64,000 bases of DNA from Pseudomonas serboccidentalis (GTDB lineage: Bacteria > Pseudomonadota > Gammaproteobacteria > Pseudomonadales > Pseudomonadaceae), in the NCBI RefSeq assembly GCF_028830055.1, contig NZ_CP101655.1, forward strand, positions 3,065,382-3,129,381. The letters are read 5' to 3'. Within the stretch, counting starts at the first letter, position 1; every line of letters begins with the position of its first letter. This document shows, piece after piece, positions 1 to 10,084 of the stretch. The notes below the pieces were generated by a model. It searched no databases. It worked only from the letters and a program-made list of their open reading frames with translations, and was not told where the DNA came from. Made by a program: the position numbers and the translations under genes.

Positions 1-486
1 CGTCTGGTGTTCGTGCTGGTGATCGTCGGCGCGGCAACCCTGATCGCCTTGCTCGGCCAGCACTCGTTCCTGGGTGCGTTCAAGTCGTTCATTCTGTTCC
101 TGCTGGCGTTCTTCACGCCTTGGAGCGCGATCAACCTGGTCGACTACTACTGCATCACCCGCGAGCGCTATGACGTGCCGGCGCTGGCCGACCCGAACGG
201 TCGCTACGGCCGCTGGAACCTGCTCGGGATCAGCATCTATGTGTTCGGTGTGCTGGTGCAGTTGCCGTTCATCTCCACCAAGTTCTACACCGGCCCGCTG
301 GTGGCCGCCCTCGGTGATGTGGATATCTCCTGGATCATCGGTCTGGTGCTGCCTGCGGCGCTGTATTACCTGTGCGCCAAAAAATGGCACGGCTCGGTGC
401 CTGATCAACTGATTCTGCCGGTCGAGCAGAACAGCGTTGTACCACCTGAAAAAAGTGGGCCCGGTCGCGCTGCGGCGCAGGCCTGA
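1..486 (+). CDS. NCS1-family permease, C-terminal part (probable urocanate/histidine-route transporter)
   Basis: The reading frame is open from the first base, so the gene starts upstream and only the last 161 codons are present. The visible part has about four hydrophobic helices, with a charged loop containing DYYCITRERYDVP and a polar C-terminal tail. This resembles the end of cytosine/purine permeases of the NCS1 (CodB-like) family. It sits directly before hutX, and a CodB-like gene in the hut cluster of P. fluorescens SBW25 has been described as the urocanate transporter HutTu. Import of urocanate or a related heterocycle across the inner membrane is therefore likely, but substrate assignment rests on context alone. 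Confidence 0.8.
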   Translation, partial: RLVFVLVIVGAATLIALLGQHSFLGAFKSFILFLLAFFTPWSAINLVDYYCITRERYDVPALADPNGRYGRWNLLGISIYVFGVLVQLPFISTKFYTGPLVAALGDVDISWIIGLVLPAALYYLCAKKWHGSVPDQLILPVEQNSVVPPEKSGPGRAAAQA

Positions 487-555
487 TTGGACGTGGACAG
501 GGCTGGATGCCTCTTGACTGCCGTAAGCCAATTCATGATTAGGAGCGTCGCAACA

Positions 556-1524
556 ATGAAATCGAACAAGACCCTGCTGACTACACTGCTGTCCATGGGC
601 CTGTTGGCCAGTGCCGGCGCCACCCAGGCGGCCGGTTGGTGCGAGTCCGGCAAACCGGTGAAATTCGCTGGCCTGAACTGGGAAAGCGCCATGCTGCTGA
701 CCGACGTGCTGCAAGTGGTGCTGGAGAAAGGTTACGACTGCAAGACCGACAGCCTGCCGGGCAACTCCATCACCATGGAGAACGCCCTGAGCAGCAACGA
801 TATTCAAGTGTTCGCCGAGGAATGGGTCGGCCGCAGTGAGGTCTGGAACAAGGCCGAGAAGGCCGGCAAGGTCGTCGGTATCGGCGCCCCGATCGTTGGC
901 GCCATCGAAGGTTGGTACGTGCCGCGCTACGTGATCGAAGGCGATGCCAAACGCAAGATCGAGGCGAAAGCCCCGGACCTGAAAAACATCGCTGACCTGG
1001 GCAAATACGCAGCCATCTTCAAAGACGCTGAAGAGCCGTCCAAGGGCCGTTTCTACAACTGCCCGGCGGGCTGGACCTGCGAGCTGGACAACAGCGAAAT
1101 GCTCAAAAGCTACGGCCTGGAAAACACCTACACCAACTTCCGTCCGGGCACCGGGCCTGCGCTGGATGCGGCGGTGCTGTCGAGCTACAAGCGTGGCGAA
1201 CCGATCCTGTTCTACTACTGGTCGCCAACCCCGCTGATGGGCCAGATCGACGCGGTCAAGCTCGAAGAGAAACCGGGCGTCGACAAGACCGTGAGCATCA
1301 AGGTCGGCCTGTCGAAAACCTTCCACGAGCAAGCCCCGGAACTGGTGGCCGTGCTGGAAAAGGTCAACCTGCCGATCGACCTGCTGAACCAGAACCTGGG
1401 ACGCATGGCGAAGGAACGTATCGAGTCGCCAAAACTGGCGAAAATCTTCCTCAAGGAACATCCTGAGGTCTGGCACGCGTGGGTCAGCGACGACGCAGCC
1501 AAGAAAATCGACGCGGCCTTGTAG
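556..1524 (+). CDS. hutX: Histidine ABC transporter periplasmic binding protein (glycine-betaine/ProX type)
   Basis: The 322-residue protein starts with a classic Sec signal peptide (MKSNKTLLTTLLSMGLLASA, cleavage near TQA-AGW). The mature part is of the OpuAC/ProX class: LNWESAMLLTD near the start, then EEWVGRSEVW and FYYWSPTP, whose aromatic residues resemble the ligand cage of quaternary-amine binding proteins. The ATG at 556 is chosen over the upstream in-frame codon at 487 because AGGAG lies ten bases before it and the signal peptide starts there. It is followed by permease and ATPase genes and sits inside the hut cluster. HutXWV is known in pseudomonads as a histidine uptake system despite its betaine-family ancestry. 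Confidence 0.88.
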   Translation: MKSNKTLLTTLLSMGLLASAGATQAAGWCESGKPVKFAGLNWESAMLLTDVLQVVLEKGYDCKTDSLPGNSITMENALSSNDIQVFAEEWVGRSEVWNKAEKAGKVVGIGAPIVGAIEGWYVPRYVIEGDAKRKIEAKAPDLKNIADLGKYAAIFKDAEEPSKGRFYNCPAGWTCELDNSEMLKSYGLENTYTNFRPGTGPALDAAVLSSYKRGEPILFYYWSPTPLMGQIDAVKLEEKPGVDKTVSIKVGLSKTFHEQAPELVAVLEKVNLPIDLLNQNLGRMAKERIESPKLAKIFLKEHPEVWHAWVSDDAAKKIDAAL

Positions 1525-1593
1525 GTTGAGCTTTCCGACTGCCGGCAACGGCAGTCGGACGCTTGATCGCAACCCCTTGATTGAGAGTCTCTT

Positions 1594-2441
1594 ATGTTTC
1601 CCGAAAGCTTTACCTTTTCCATCGCCGACTGGGTCAACGGTTGGGTCGATTCGCTGGTCACCAACTACGGTGATGTGTTCCGCCACATCTCGGACACCCT
1701 GCTGTGGGCCATCGTCAACCTAGAAGGCCTGCTGCGTGCGGCGCCGTGGTGGTTGATGCTGGCGATCGTCGGGGTGGTTGCCTGGCATGCCACGCGTAAA
1801 GTCGTGACTACCGCTGTCATCGTCGGCCTGCTGTTTCTCGTTGGCGCCGTTGGCCTGTGGGACAAGCTTATGCAAACCCTGGCGCTGATGATGGTCGCGA
1901 CGATCATTTCGGTGCTGATCGGCATACCGCTGGGGATCCTCTCGGCGCGCAGCAATCGCCTGCGTTCGGTGCTGATGCCGCTGCTCGACATCATGCAAAC
2001 GATGCCAAGTTTCGTGTACCTGATCCCGGTGCTGATGCTGTTCGGCCTGGGCAAGGTCCCGGCGATTTTCGCCACGGTGATCTACGCCGCGCCGCCGCTG
2101 ATCCGCCTGACCGATCTGGGCATTCGCCAGGTCGACGGCGAAGTGATGGAAGCGATCAACGCCTTCGGTGCCAACCGCTGGCAGCAACTGTTCGGCGTGC
2201 AACTGCCGCTGGCCCTGCCGAGCATCATGGCCGGGATCAACCAGACCACCATGATGGCCCTGTCGATGGTGGTGATCGCCTCGATGATCGGTGCCCGTGG
2301 CCTCGGTGAAGATGTGCTGGTGGGGATTCAGACCCTCAACGTTGGACGCGGCCTCGAAGCCGGTCTGGCGATCGTGATTCTCGCAGTGGTCATCGACCGC
2401 ATTACTCAGGCGTACGGTCGGCCACGGCATGAGGTGAGCAA

Positions 2442-2445
<4 letters not shown>
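1594..2445 (+). CDS. hutW: Histidine ABC transporter permease
   Basis: This 283-residue integral membrane protein belongs to the ProW/OpuAB family. After an amphipathic N-terminus (about 45 residues) it has six or so hydrophobic helices and the EAA-type cytoplasmic loop around EAINAFGANRWQQLFGVQLP, which docks to the ATPase. It forms the channel of the HutXWV importer in the inner membrane. The stop codon overlaps the hutV start by four bases, so the two are translationally coupled. A single permease gene implies a homodimer. The substrate (histidine) is inferred from the hut context. Confidence 0.88.
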
Positions 2446-3272
<827 letters not shown>

Positions 3273-3297
3273 GATGAGTGCTTGGTGAAAATCCATT

Positions 3298-3391
3298 GTG
3301 GCGAGGGGGGTTGCCCCCGTTGGGGCGCGCAGCGGCTCTGAAAATCTACGACTGCTGCGCAGTCGAACGGGGGCAAGCCGCCTCACCACAG
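3298..3391. repeat. REP pair (GTGGCGAGGGGG class) between hutV and hutH1
   Basis: Two inverted arms, GTGGCGAGGGGGGTTGCCCC at the left and its diverged complement ending at CTCACCACA, enclose about 45 bases. The same arm sequence recurs at 9951-10046 and 34182-34315. Paired REPs of this kind (REPINs) are spread by a RAYT transposase elsewhere in the genome. The transcript can form a long hairpin within the hut operon. Confidence 0.85.
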
Positions 3392-3427
3392 GGTTCATGC
3401 ATCAACAGAATTGGTATGAGGTTTTAG

Positions 3428-4951
3428 ATGTCCCAGGCTGAAAAAATCGTTATCACCGGCAGCCCCCTGCGTTGGCAGGACGTGGTCGCCGTCGCCCGTC
3501 ATGGTGCGCAACTGGAACTGTCGAGCGAGACCTGGGCGCGCATCGAAAACGCTCAGGGTATTGTCCAGCGCATCGTCGAAAGCGGCGAACGTGCCTATGG
3601 CGTCAACACCGGTCTGGGCGGCTTGTCCAACGTTTCGCTGAAAGACGAGCAACTGAGCCAACTGTCGCGCAACACCTTGCTCAGCCACGCCTGCGGCGTC
3701 GGCCCGGTACTGCCCGATGAGCAAACGCGCGCGATCATCTGCGCGGCGATCCACAACTACAGCCACGGCAAATCCGGCATTCATCGCCGCGTGGTCGAAG
3801 GCCTGCTGGTGCTGCTCAATCGCGGCATCACCCCGCAGGTTCCATCGCAAGGTTCGGTGGGTTACCTGACCCACATGGCGCACATCGGCATCGCGCTGCT
3901 GGGCGTGGGCAATGTCAGTTATCGCGGGCAAATCACCTCGGCGCAACAGGCGCTGGCCGAAGACGGTCTACAACCGGTGCAACTGGGGGCGAAGGACGGT
4001 TTGTGCCTGGTCAACGGCACGCCGTGCATGACTGGCCTCAGCTGCCTGGCCATTGCCGATGCGACGCGGCTGGTGCAATGGGCCGATGTGATCGGCGCCA
4101 TGAGCTTCGAAGCCCAGCGCGGCCAGATCGCCGCGTTCGACGCTGAGATCATCGCGCTCAAGCCGCACCCGGGCATGCAGCAGGTCGGTAGTAATCTGCG
4201 CGCGTTGCTCGATGGCAGCGAAGTGATCGCGGCGAGCAAAGGCATTCGCACTCAGGATGCGCTGAGCATCCGTTCGATCCCGCAGGTGCATGGTGCCGCG
4301 CGCGATCAACTGGATCACGCAATCAGGCAGGTCGAAGCCGAACTCAACGGCTGCACCGACAACCCGTTACTGCTGGGCACGCCGGAGAATTTCCGGGTGA
4401 TGTCGCAGGCCAATCCGCACGGCCAGTCAGTGGCGATGGCGGCGGACTTGCTGGCGATTGCCATGGCCGAAATCGGCTCGATCGCCGAGCGTCGGCTGGA
4501 TCGACTGGTCAACCCGCACGTCAGCGGTTTGCCGGCGTTTCTGGTGGCCAATCCGGGGGTGAACTCCGGGATGATGATCGTGCAATACGTCGCCGCCTCG
4601 CTGTGCGCGGAAAACCGTCAACTGGCGCAACCGGCGGTGCTCGACAACTACGTCACCTCGGGGCTGCAGGAAGACCACCTGAGCATGGGCACCACTGCGG
4701 CGCTGAAGCTGCACCGCGCCCTGGAAAACTGCACGCAGATCCTCGCCATCGAGTACCTGCTGGCGGCGCAGGCCTTTGAATTCCTCAAGGACCAGCGCTT
4801 TGGCGCAGGCACTGACCGGGCGTGGCGACTGCTGCGCGAAACCGTCCCGGCCTACGATCAGGACCGCTGGCTGGCACCGGATATCGCTGCCGCCGCAAGC
4901 GTGTTGAAAAACCCGAATTCGCTGCACAACGTATTACCGAATCTGCACTGA
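3428..4951 (+). CDS. hutH1: HutH paralogue lacking the MIO triad (HutH1; probably not a normal histidase)
   Basis: The 507-residue protein aligns along its full length with the histidine ammonia-lyase encoded just downstream, but the Ala-Ser-Gly that cyclises into the MIO electrophile is missing. Where the family has [15 protein letters not shown] this protein reads GSVGYLTHMAH (bases 3851-3883), an in-frame loss of three residues with replaced neighbours. In P. putida histidase numbering, Tyr53, His83, Asn195, Gln277, Arg283 and Glu414 are kept, whereas Tyr280 is Leu and Phe329 is Pro. The frame is intact and codon use is normal, so it is not an obvious pseudogene. As I recall, two hutH copies exist in P. 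fluorescens SBW25 and only hutH2 is needed for growth on histidine. A binding, regulatory or different lyase role is possible; function unknown. Confidence 0.85.
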   Translation: MSQAEKIVITGSPLRWQDVVAVARHGAQLELSSETWARIENAQGIVQRIVESGERAYGVNTGLGGLSNVSLKDEQLSQLSRNTLLSHACGVGPVLPDEQTRAIICAAIHNYSHGKSGIHRRVVEGLLVLLNRGITPQVPSQGSVGYLTHMAHIGIALLGVGNVSYRGQITSAQQALAEDGLQPVQLGAKDGLCLVNGTPCMTGLSCLAIADATRLVQWADVIGAMSFEAQRGQIAAFDAEIIALKPHPGMQQVGSNLRALLDGSEVIAASKGIRTQDALSIRSIPQVHGAARDQLDHAIRQVEAELNGCTDNPLLLGTPENFRVMSQANPHGQSVAMAADLLAIAMAEIGSIAERRLDRLVNPHVSGLPAFLVANPGVNSGMMIVQYVAASLCAENRQLAQPAVLDNYVTSGLQEDHLSMGTTAALKLHRALENCTQILAIEYLLAAQAFEFLKDQRFGAGTDRAWRLLRETVPAYDQDRWLAPDIAAAASVLKNPNSLHNVLPNLH

Positions 4952-5067
4952 CAATACCCATACCAGCGTGCCAAGGCGCTAATCGTCCATAAGACGAGAA
5001 GCGACGGATAACGGAATGCTCCGGAGCGACTGGTAGTTAATAACAATGCCTAAACAGGAGCATTTTA

Positions 5068-6600
5068 ATGACTGCGCTGAATCTGATTCCCGGCCAACTG
5101 AGCCTGGCCCAACTGCGTGACGTCTACCAACACCCGGTCAAGCTGACCCTCGATCACAGCGCCTGCGCGCAGATCGAGGCCAGCGTGGCTTGCGTCGAGC
5201 AGATCCTCGCCGAGAATCGTACTGCCTACGGCATCAATACCGGTTTCGGCCTGCTGGCCTCGACCCGCATCGCCAGCGAAGACCTGGAAAACCTGCAGCG
5301 TTCGCTGGTGCTGTCCCACGCCGCCGGTGTCGGTCAGCCGATCAGCGATGATCTGGTGCGCCTGATCATGGTGCTCAAAGTGAATAGCCTCAGCCGTGGG
5401 TTCTCCGGCATCCGCCGCGTGGTGATCGATGCGCTGATCGCGCTGATCAACGCCGAGGTTTATCCGCACATTCCGTTGAAAGGTTCCGTAGGCGCTTCGG
5501 GTGACCTCGCGCCATTGGCGCACATGTCGCTGGTGCTGCTGGGCGAAGGCAAGGCGCGCTACAAGGGCGAGTGGATGGAAGCCACCGAAGCGCTGAAAGT
5601 CGCCGGCCTGACCCCGCTGACCCTGGCCGCGAAAGAAGGCCTGGCGCTGCTCAACGGCACTCAGGTGTCCACCGCGTTTGCTCTGCGTGGTCTGTTTGAG
5701 GGTGAAGATCTGTTCGCTGGCGCATTGGCGCTGGGCGGTCTGACTGTTGAAGCGGTACTCGGTTCGCGTTCGCCGTTCGACGCACGCATTCATGCTGCTC
5801 GTGGCCAGAAAGGCCAGATCGACGCCGCTGCGGCCTACCGCGATCTGCTCGGTGAGCGCAGCGAAGTCTGCGACTCGCACCAGAACTGCGAAAAGGTCCA
5901 GGACCCGTACTCGTTGCGTTGCCAGCCACAAGTCATGGGCGCCTGCCTGACCCAGTTCCGTCAGGCTGCTGAAGTACTCGCTGTCGAAGCCAACGCAGTG
6001 TCTGATAACCCGCTGGTCTTCGCCGCAGAAGGCGATGTGATTTCCGGCGGTAACTTCCACGCCGAACCGGTGGCGATGGCCGCTGACAACATGGCCCTGG
6101 CCATCGCCGAAATCGGCTCGCTGAGCGAACGCCGCATCTCGCTGATGATGGACAAGCACATGTCGCAACTGCCGCCGTTCCTGGTGGCCAATGGCGGCGT
6201 CAACTCGGGCTTCATGATCGCCCAGGTGACGGCTGCCGCACTGGCCAGCGAGAACAAGGCGCTGTCCCATCCGCATTCGGTCGACAGCCTGCCGACCTCG
6301 GCCAACCAGGAAGACCACGTATCCATGGCCCCGGCCGCCGGCAAGCGTCTGTGGGAAATGGCCGAGAACACCCGCGGGATTCTCGCGGTGGAATGGCTGG
6401 CGGCGGTGCAGGGGCTGGACCTGCGCAACGGCCTGAAGACCTCGGCCAAGCTGGAACAGGCGCGGGCGATTCTGCGCAAGGAAGTGCCGTTTTACGAGAA
6501 AGACCGCTTCTTTGCGCCGGACATCAATGCGGCAACCGAGCTGTTGGCTTCACGGTGCCTGACCGAACTGGTTCCGGCGAAGTTGCTGCCTAGCCTGTGA
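5068..6600 (+). CDS. hutH: Histidine ammonia-lyase (histidase)
   Basis: It catalyses non-oxidative deamination of L-histidine to urocanate and ammonia, the first step of histidine catabolism, in the cytoplasm. The 510-residue length matches P. putida histidase. The MIO motif [15 protein letters not shown] is complete (bases 5482-5526). The other active-site segments are present: [45 protein letters not shown] and NQEDHVSM. A good ribosome site, CAGGAG, precedes the ATG by eight bases. The gap to the upstream paralogue is 116 bases, too short for the histidine permease gene hutTh that I recall between the two copies in SBW25. Confidence 0.97.
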   Translation: MTALNLIPGQLSLAQLRDVYQHPVKLTLDHSACAQIEASVACVEQILAENRTAYGINTGFGLLASTRIASEDLENLQRSLVLSHAAGVGQPISDDLVRLIMVLKVNSLSRGFSGIRRVVIDALIALINAEVYPHIPLKGSVGASGDLAPLAHMSLVLLGEGKARYKGEWMEATEALKVAGLTPLTLAAKEGLALLNGTQVSTAFALRGLFEGEDLFAGALALGGLTVEAVLGSRSPFDARIHAARGQKGQIDAAAAYRDLLGERSEVCDSHQNCEKVQDPYSLRCQPQVMGACLTQFRQAAEVLAVEANAVSDNPLVFAAEGDVISGGNFHAEPVAMAADNMALAIAEIGSLSERRISLMMDKHMSQLPPFLVANGGVNSGFMIAQVTAAALASENKALSHPHSVDSLPTSANQEDHVSMAPAAGKRLWEMAENTRGILAVEWLAAVQGLDLRNGLKTSAKLEQARAILRKEVPFYEKDRFFAPDINAATELLASRCLTELVPAKLLPSL

Positions 6601-6607
6601 TGGCTTC

Positions 6608-6672
6608 TTCGCGAGCAAGCTCGCTCCCACATTGGAATACGTACCCTTGTGGGAGCGAGCCTGCTCGCGAAA
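6608..6672. repeat. REP pair (GTGGGAGCGAGC class) between hutH and hutI
   Basis: An inverted pair: TTCGCGAGCAAGCTCGCTCC then, after 18 bases, GGGAGCGAGCCTGCTCGCGA. The arms are palindrome-bearing REP units of a class seen only here in the window. It lies within the hut operon, between two co-directional genes, and could stabilise or attenuate the transcript. Confidence 0.85.
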
Positions 6673-6701
6673 TCGATTTTGAATACTGTGGAGACTAAGG
6701 G

Positions 6702-7907
6702 ATGAAAACCCTCTGGCAACACTGCCACGTCGCAACCATGGCGCAGGGCGTCTACTCGATCATCGAGGATGCGGCCATCGTGACGTCTGGTGCGCACATC
6801 GAGTGGATCGGTCCGCGCCATCAATTGCCCTCCGGCGAATACCCGGCGGTCAACGACCTGCAAGGCGCGTGGGTCACCCCCGGCTTGATCGACTGCCACA
6901 CCCATACGGTGTTCGGCGGCAACCGTAGCGGTGAATTCGAGAAACGCCTGCAAGGCGTCAGCTACGCTGAAATCGCCGCGCAGGGCGGCGGCATCGCCAG
7001 CACCGTGCGCGCCACTCGTGAAGCGACCGAGGACGAGTTGTTCGCCAGCGCCGCCAAACGTCTGAAAAGCCTGATGCGCGACGGTGTGACCACGGTCGAG
7101 ATGAAGTCCGGCTACGGTCTGGACTTGGCCAGCGAACGCAAGATCCTGCGGGTCATCCGTCGTCTGCAGAAAGAGTTGCCGATCAGCGTGCGCAGCACCT
7201 GTCTGGCCGCCCACGCGTTGCCGCCGGAGTACAAGGATCGCGCTGACGCTTACATCGATCACATCTGCGCCGAGATGCTGCCGGCTCTGGCCGCCGAAGG
7301 GCTGGTCGACGCCGTGGATGCGTTCTGTGAATACCTGGCGTTTTCGCCGGAGCAGGTAGAGCGGGTGTTCATCACCGCACAGAAACTCGGTCTGCCGGTG
7401 AAGCTGCACGCCGAACAATTGTCGTCGCTGCATGGCTCCAGTCTGGCCGCGCGGTATCACGCGTTGTCCGCCGATCATCTGGAATTCATGGACGAAGACG
7501 ACGTCATTGCGATGGCCAAATCCGACACCGTCGCGGTGCTGCTGCCCGGCGCGTTCTACTTCCTGCGCGAAACACAGCTACCGCCGATGGACGCCCTGCG
7601 CAAGCACAAGGTGAAAATCGCCATCGCCAGCGACCTCAACCCTGGCACTTCGCCGGCGCTGTCGTTGCGCCTGATGCTGAACATGGCCTGCACCTGCTTC
7701 CGCATGACCCCGGAAGAGGCCCTGGCCGGTGCGACCATTCATGCCGCACAAGCGCTGGGCATGGCTGATACGCATGGCTCGCTGGAAGTCGGCAAGGTCG
7801 CGGATTTCGTCGCCTGGCACATCGATCGTCCGGCGGATCTGGCCTACTGGCTCGGTGGTGATCTGGACAAACGCGTCGTGCGTCACGGCGTTGAATCAAG
7901 TCTGTAG
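6702..7907 (+). CDS. hutI: Imidazolonepropionase
   Basis: This 401-residue amidohydrolase-fold enzyme hydrolyses 4-imidazolone-5-propionate to N-formimino-L-glutamate, the third step of histidine degradation. Metal-binding HTHTVFGG (residues about 66-73) follows the usual beta-sandwich N-terminus. The family segments [25 protein letters not shown] and [11 protein letters not shown] supply further metal and substrate ligands. ATG 6702 is preceded by GAGACTAAGGG. It ends ten bases before hutG, consistent with one transcript. The second enzyme of the route, urocanase (HutU), is not in the window and presumably lies upstream. Confidence 0.95.
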   Translation: MKTLWQHCHVATMAQGVYSIIEDAAIVTSGAHIEWIGPRHQLPSGEYPAVNDLQGAWVTPGLIDCHTHTVFGGNRSGEFEKRLQGVSYAEIAAQGGGIASTVRATREATEDELFASAAKRLKSLMRDGVTTVEMKSGYGLDLASERKILRVIRRLQKELPISVRSTCLAAHALPPEYKDRADAYIDHICAEMLPALAAEGLVDAVDAFCEYLAFSPEQVERVFITAQKLGLPVKLHAEQLSSLHGSSLAARYHALSADHLEFMDEDDVIAMAKSDTVAVLLPGAFYFLRETQLPPMDALRKHKVKIAIASDLNPGTSPALSLRLMLNMACTCFRMTPEEALAGATIHAAQALGMADTHGSLEVGKVADFVAWHIDRPADLAYWLGGDLDKRVVRHGVESSL

Positions 7908-7917
7908 GAGAGCGGTT

Positions 7918-8721
7918 GTGAAAAAGGTTCTGAGTTTCAAACAAGGTCGTGTGCCGCTGCTGATCAGCATGCCGCATGCCGGTTTGCGTCTGACGCCTGC
8001 TGTCGAAGCCGGGCTGATTGCGGACGCGAAAAGCCTGCCGGACACCGACTGGCACATTCCACAGCTCTACGATTTTGCCGAGGCGCTGGGCGCCAGCACG
8101 TTGGCCGCCGAGTACTCGCGATTCGTCATTGACCTGAACCGCCCGTCCGACGACAAGCCGTTGTACACCGGCGCGACCACCGGGCTGTACCCGGCGACGC
8201 TGTTTGACGGCATCCCGTTGTTCCGCGAAGGGCACGAGCCGTCGAAAGCAGAACGCGCGGCCTATCTGGAACAGATCTGGACGCCGTATCACCGCACCCT
8301 GCAGCAAGAGCTGGCGCGGCTGAAGGCTGAATTCGGCTACGCGCTGCTGTTCGACGCGCACTCGATCCGCTCGATCATCCCGCACCTGTTCGACGGCAAA
8401 CTGCCGGACTTCAACCTCGGCACCTTCAACGGTGCCAGTTGTGATCCGCAGCTTGCGACGCAACTGGAAGCCATCTGCGCGCGCCACGGCAACTACAGCC
8501 ATGTGCTCAACGGACGCTTCAAGGGCGGCCACATCACCCGCCATTACGGCAACCCGGCCGAGAACATCCACGCCGTGCAACTGGAGCTGTGCCAGAGCAC
8601 CTACATGGAAGAGTTCGAACCGTTCCGCTACCGCGCCGATCTGGCGGAGCCAACGCGGGTGGTGCTCAAGGAATTGCTGCAAGGTTTCCTCGCCTGGGGC
8701 GAGAGCCACTACGCGCGATAA
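7918..8721 (+). CDS. hutG: N-formylglutamate deformylase
   Basis: The 267-residue protein belongs to the FGase family (N-formylglutamate amidohydrolase). It releases formate from N-formyl-L-glutamate, the last step of the five-step pseudomonad histidine route, which goes through HutF rather than direct formimino hydrolysis. Visible family segments are SMPHAGLRL near the N-terminus, DTDWHIPQLYDF, and FDAHSIRSIIP. GTG 7918 is chosen as the start because TAGGAG precedes it by seven bases and the conserved protein starts there. The same frame is open further upstream, but only as an antisense-free overlap with hutI. It is the last gene of the visible hut run. Confidence 0.94.
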   Translation: MKKVLSFKQGRVPLLISMPHAGLRLTPAVEAGLIADAKSLPDTDWHIPQLYDFAEALGASTLAAEYSRFVIDLNRPSDDKPLYTGATTGLYPATLFDGIPLFREGHEPSKAERAAYLEQIWTPYHRTLQQELARLKAEFGYALLFDAHSIRSIIPHLFDGKLPDFNLGTFNGASCDPQLATQLEAICARHGNYSHVLNGRFKGGHITRHYGNPAENIHAVQLELCQSTYMEEFEPFRYRADLAEPTRVVLKELLQGFLAWGESHYAR

Positions 8722-8741
8722 CGTCAGGCACATAGACCCCT

Positions 8742-8833
8742 TGTAGGCGTGAGCCTGCTCGCAATAGCGGTATGTCAGTCGCTGGAGAGTGTTGACTGAA
8801 CGATTGCCATCGCGAGCAGGCTCACTCCTACAG
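8742..8833. repeat. REP pair (GTAGGAGTGAGCCTGCTCGC class) after hutG
   Basis: Left arm TGTAGGCGTGAGCCTGCTCG and right arm CGCGAGCAGGCTCACTCCTA enclose a short spacer with inner complementary parts (TATGTCAGTC and GACTGAACG). Related copies are at 18226-18300, 29059-29147 and 43870-43960, and a partial one at the window end. It closes the hut gene run and could act as an mRNA 3' stabiliser. Confidence 0.88.
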
Positions 8834-8976
8834 GTTCCGCGTTCGAGCAGGGTCGCCGCTGTGCAAATGCCGGTCGCCACAGTTCATCTTTCCCTCTCGT
8901 CGCCTGCGTAATGTTTCGGCCACGGTGCACCAGACACCGACCTGACAATAATCCGCTGCCGCACGAGATCTCCCGA

Positions 8977-9924
8977 ATGAAAAAACTCTTCACTCGTTGT
9001 GCGTTAATCCTCACCGGCAGTGCGCTGCTGAGTGCCGGCGTCATGGCCAATGACGACGCGTCCTGCAAAACCGTGCGCATGGGCGTGGTCAACTGGACCG
9101 ACGTGATCGCCACCAGCGGCATGGCCGACGTGTTGCTCAACGGCCTCGGCTACGAGAGCAAGCAGACCAGCGCGGTGCAGCAGATCATCTTTGCCGGCAT
9201 TCGCGACAAGCGCCTGGACATCTTCCTCGGCTACTGGAAACCGGCGATGGACAAGAACATCGCGCCGTTCCTCGCCGCCAATCAAGTCAAAGTCATGGAC
9301 AGGCCCAGCCTGGCGGATGCGCAGGCGACGCTGGCGGTGCCGGATTACGTGGCGGCCGCCGGGTTGAAAACCTTTGCCGACATCGCGAAGTTCAAGGATC
9401 AGTTGGGCGGCAAGATCTACGGCATCGAGCCGGGCAGTGGGGCCAACACCACCATCAAGACCCTGATCGAGACCAACCACTTCGGTCTGAAGGATTTCAA
9501 GATCATCGAGTCCGGCGAGGCAGGCATGCTCGCCGCCGTGCAGCGCGCGGTGAATCGCAAGGAGTTCGTGGTGTTCGTCGGCTGGACCCCGCACCCGATG
9601 AACATCAACATGAAGATCACCTACCTGACCGGCAGCGAAGATGTCTACGGCCCCAATGAGGGCGCCGCGACCGTGTCCACCGTCACCTCGCCGGATTACG
9701 CCGAGCGTTGCCCGAACGTGCATCGGCTGCTGCAAAACCTGACGTTCACCGCCGCTCAGGAAAGCCAGTTGATGGTGCCGATCATGGAGCGCAAGACCCC
9801 ACAGGAAGTGGCGAAGAACTGGCTGCGAGAACACCCCGAGGATCTGCAGCGCTGGCTGGCGGGGGTCAGCAGCTTCGATGGCAAGGATGGCGTGGGCGCG
9901 GTTCAGGCCAGTCTGAAACCCTGA
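8977..9924 (+). CDS. Choline/betaine-type ABC substrate-binding protein (orphan, ChoX/BetX-like)
   Basis: The 315-residue protein begins with a signal peptide (MKKLFTRCALILTGSALLSA, cleavage near VMA-NDD). It shows the ligand-box segments of choline-binding ChoX: VNWTDVIAT, FLGYWKPAMDK, VPDYVAAAG, GSGANTTIK and FVGWTPHPMN. It should bind choline, betaine or a similar quaternary amine in the periplasm and hand it to an inner-membrane ABC permease. No permease or ATPase gene adjoins it. Pseudomonads are known to have orphan binding proteins (CaiX, BetX) that share the Cbc permease, which fits. ATG 8977 is chosen over an earlier in-frame codon because the signal peptide begins there. Confidence 0.85.
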   Translation: MKKLFTRCALILTGSALLSAGVMANDDASCKTVRMGVVNWTDVIATSGMADVLLNGLGYESKQTSAVQQIIFAGIRDKRLDIFLGYWKPAMDKNIAPFLAANQVKVMDRPSLADAQATLAVPDYVAAAGLKTFADIAKFKDQLGGKIYGIEPGSGANTTIKTLIETNHFGLKDFKIIESGEAGMLAAVQRAVNRKEFVVFVGWTPHPMNINMKITYLTGSEDVYGPNEGAATVSTVTSPDYAERCPNVHRLLQNLTFTAAQESQLMVPIMERKTPQEVAKNWLREHPEDLQRWLAGVSSFDGKDGVGAVQASLKP

Positions 9925-9950
9925 AGATTCTTTGTGCTGAATGAGTTTTT

Positions 9951-10046
9951 TGTGGCGAGGGAGCTTGCTTCCGCTGGACTGCGAAGCAGGCCCGATACGG
10001 TTGCGACCGCTACGCGCTCGAGCGGGAGCAAGCGCCCTCGCCACAG
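9951..10046. repeat. REP pair (GTGGCGAGGG class) between the binding protein and the esterase
   Basis: Arms TGTGGCGAGGGAGCTTGCTT and its imperfect complement ending GCGCCCTCGCCACA, with inner complementary GGACTGCGAAGCAGG. It is diverged from the copies at 3298 and 34182. It lies between two co-directional genes. Confidence 0.8.
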
Positions 10047-10084
10047 GATGGTGGTTATCCAGGTAAAGCGCGAACCGAGGGCGT

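Noticed and set aside
3428..4951. hutH1 as a pseudogene
   Set aside because: The frame is intact, codon use normal and several active-site residues are kept; the MIO loss alone does not show decay.
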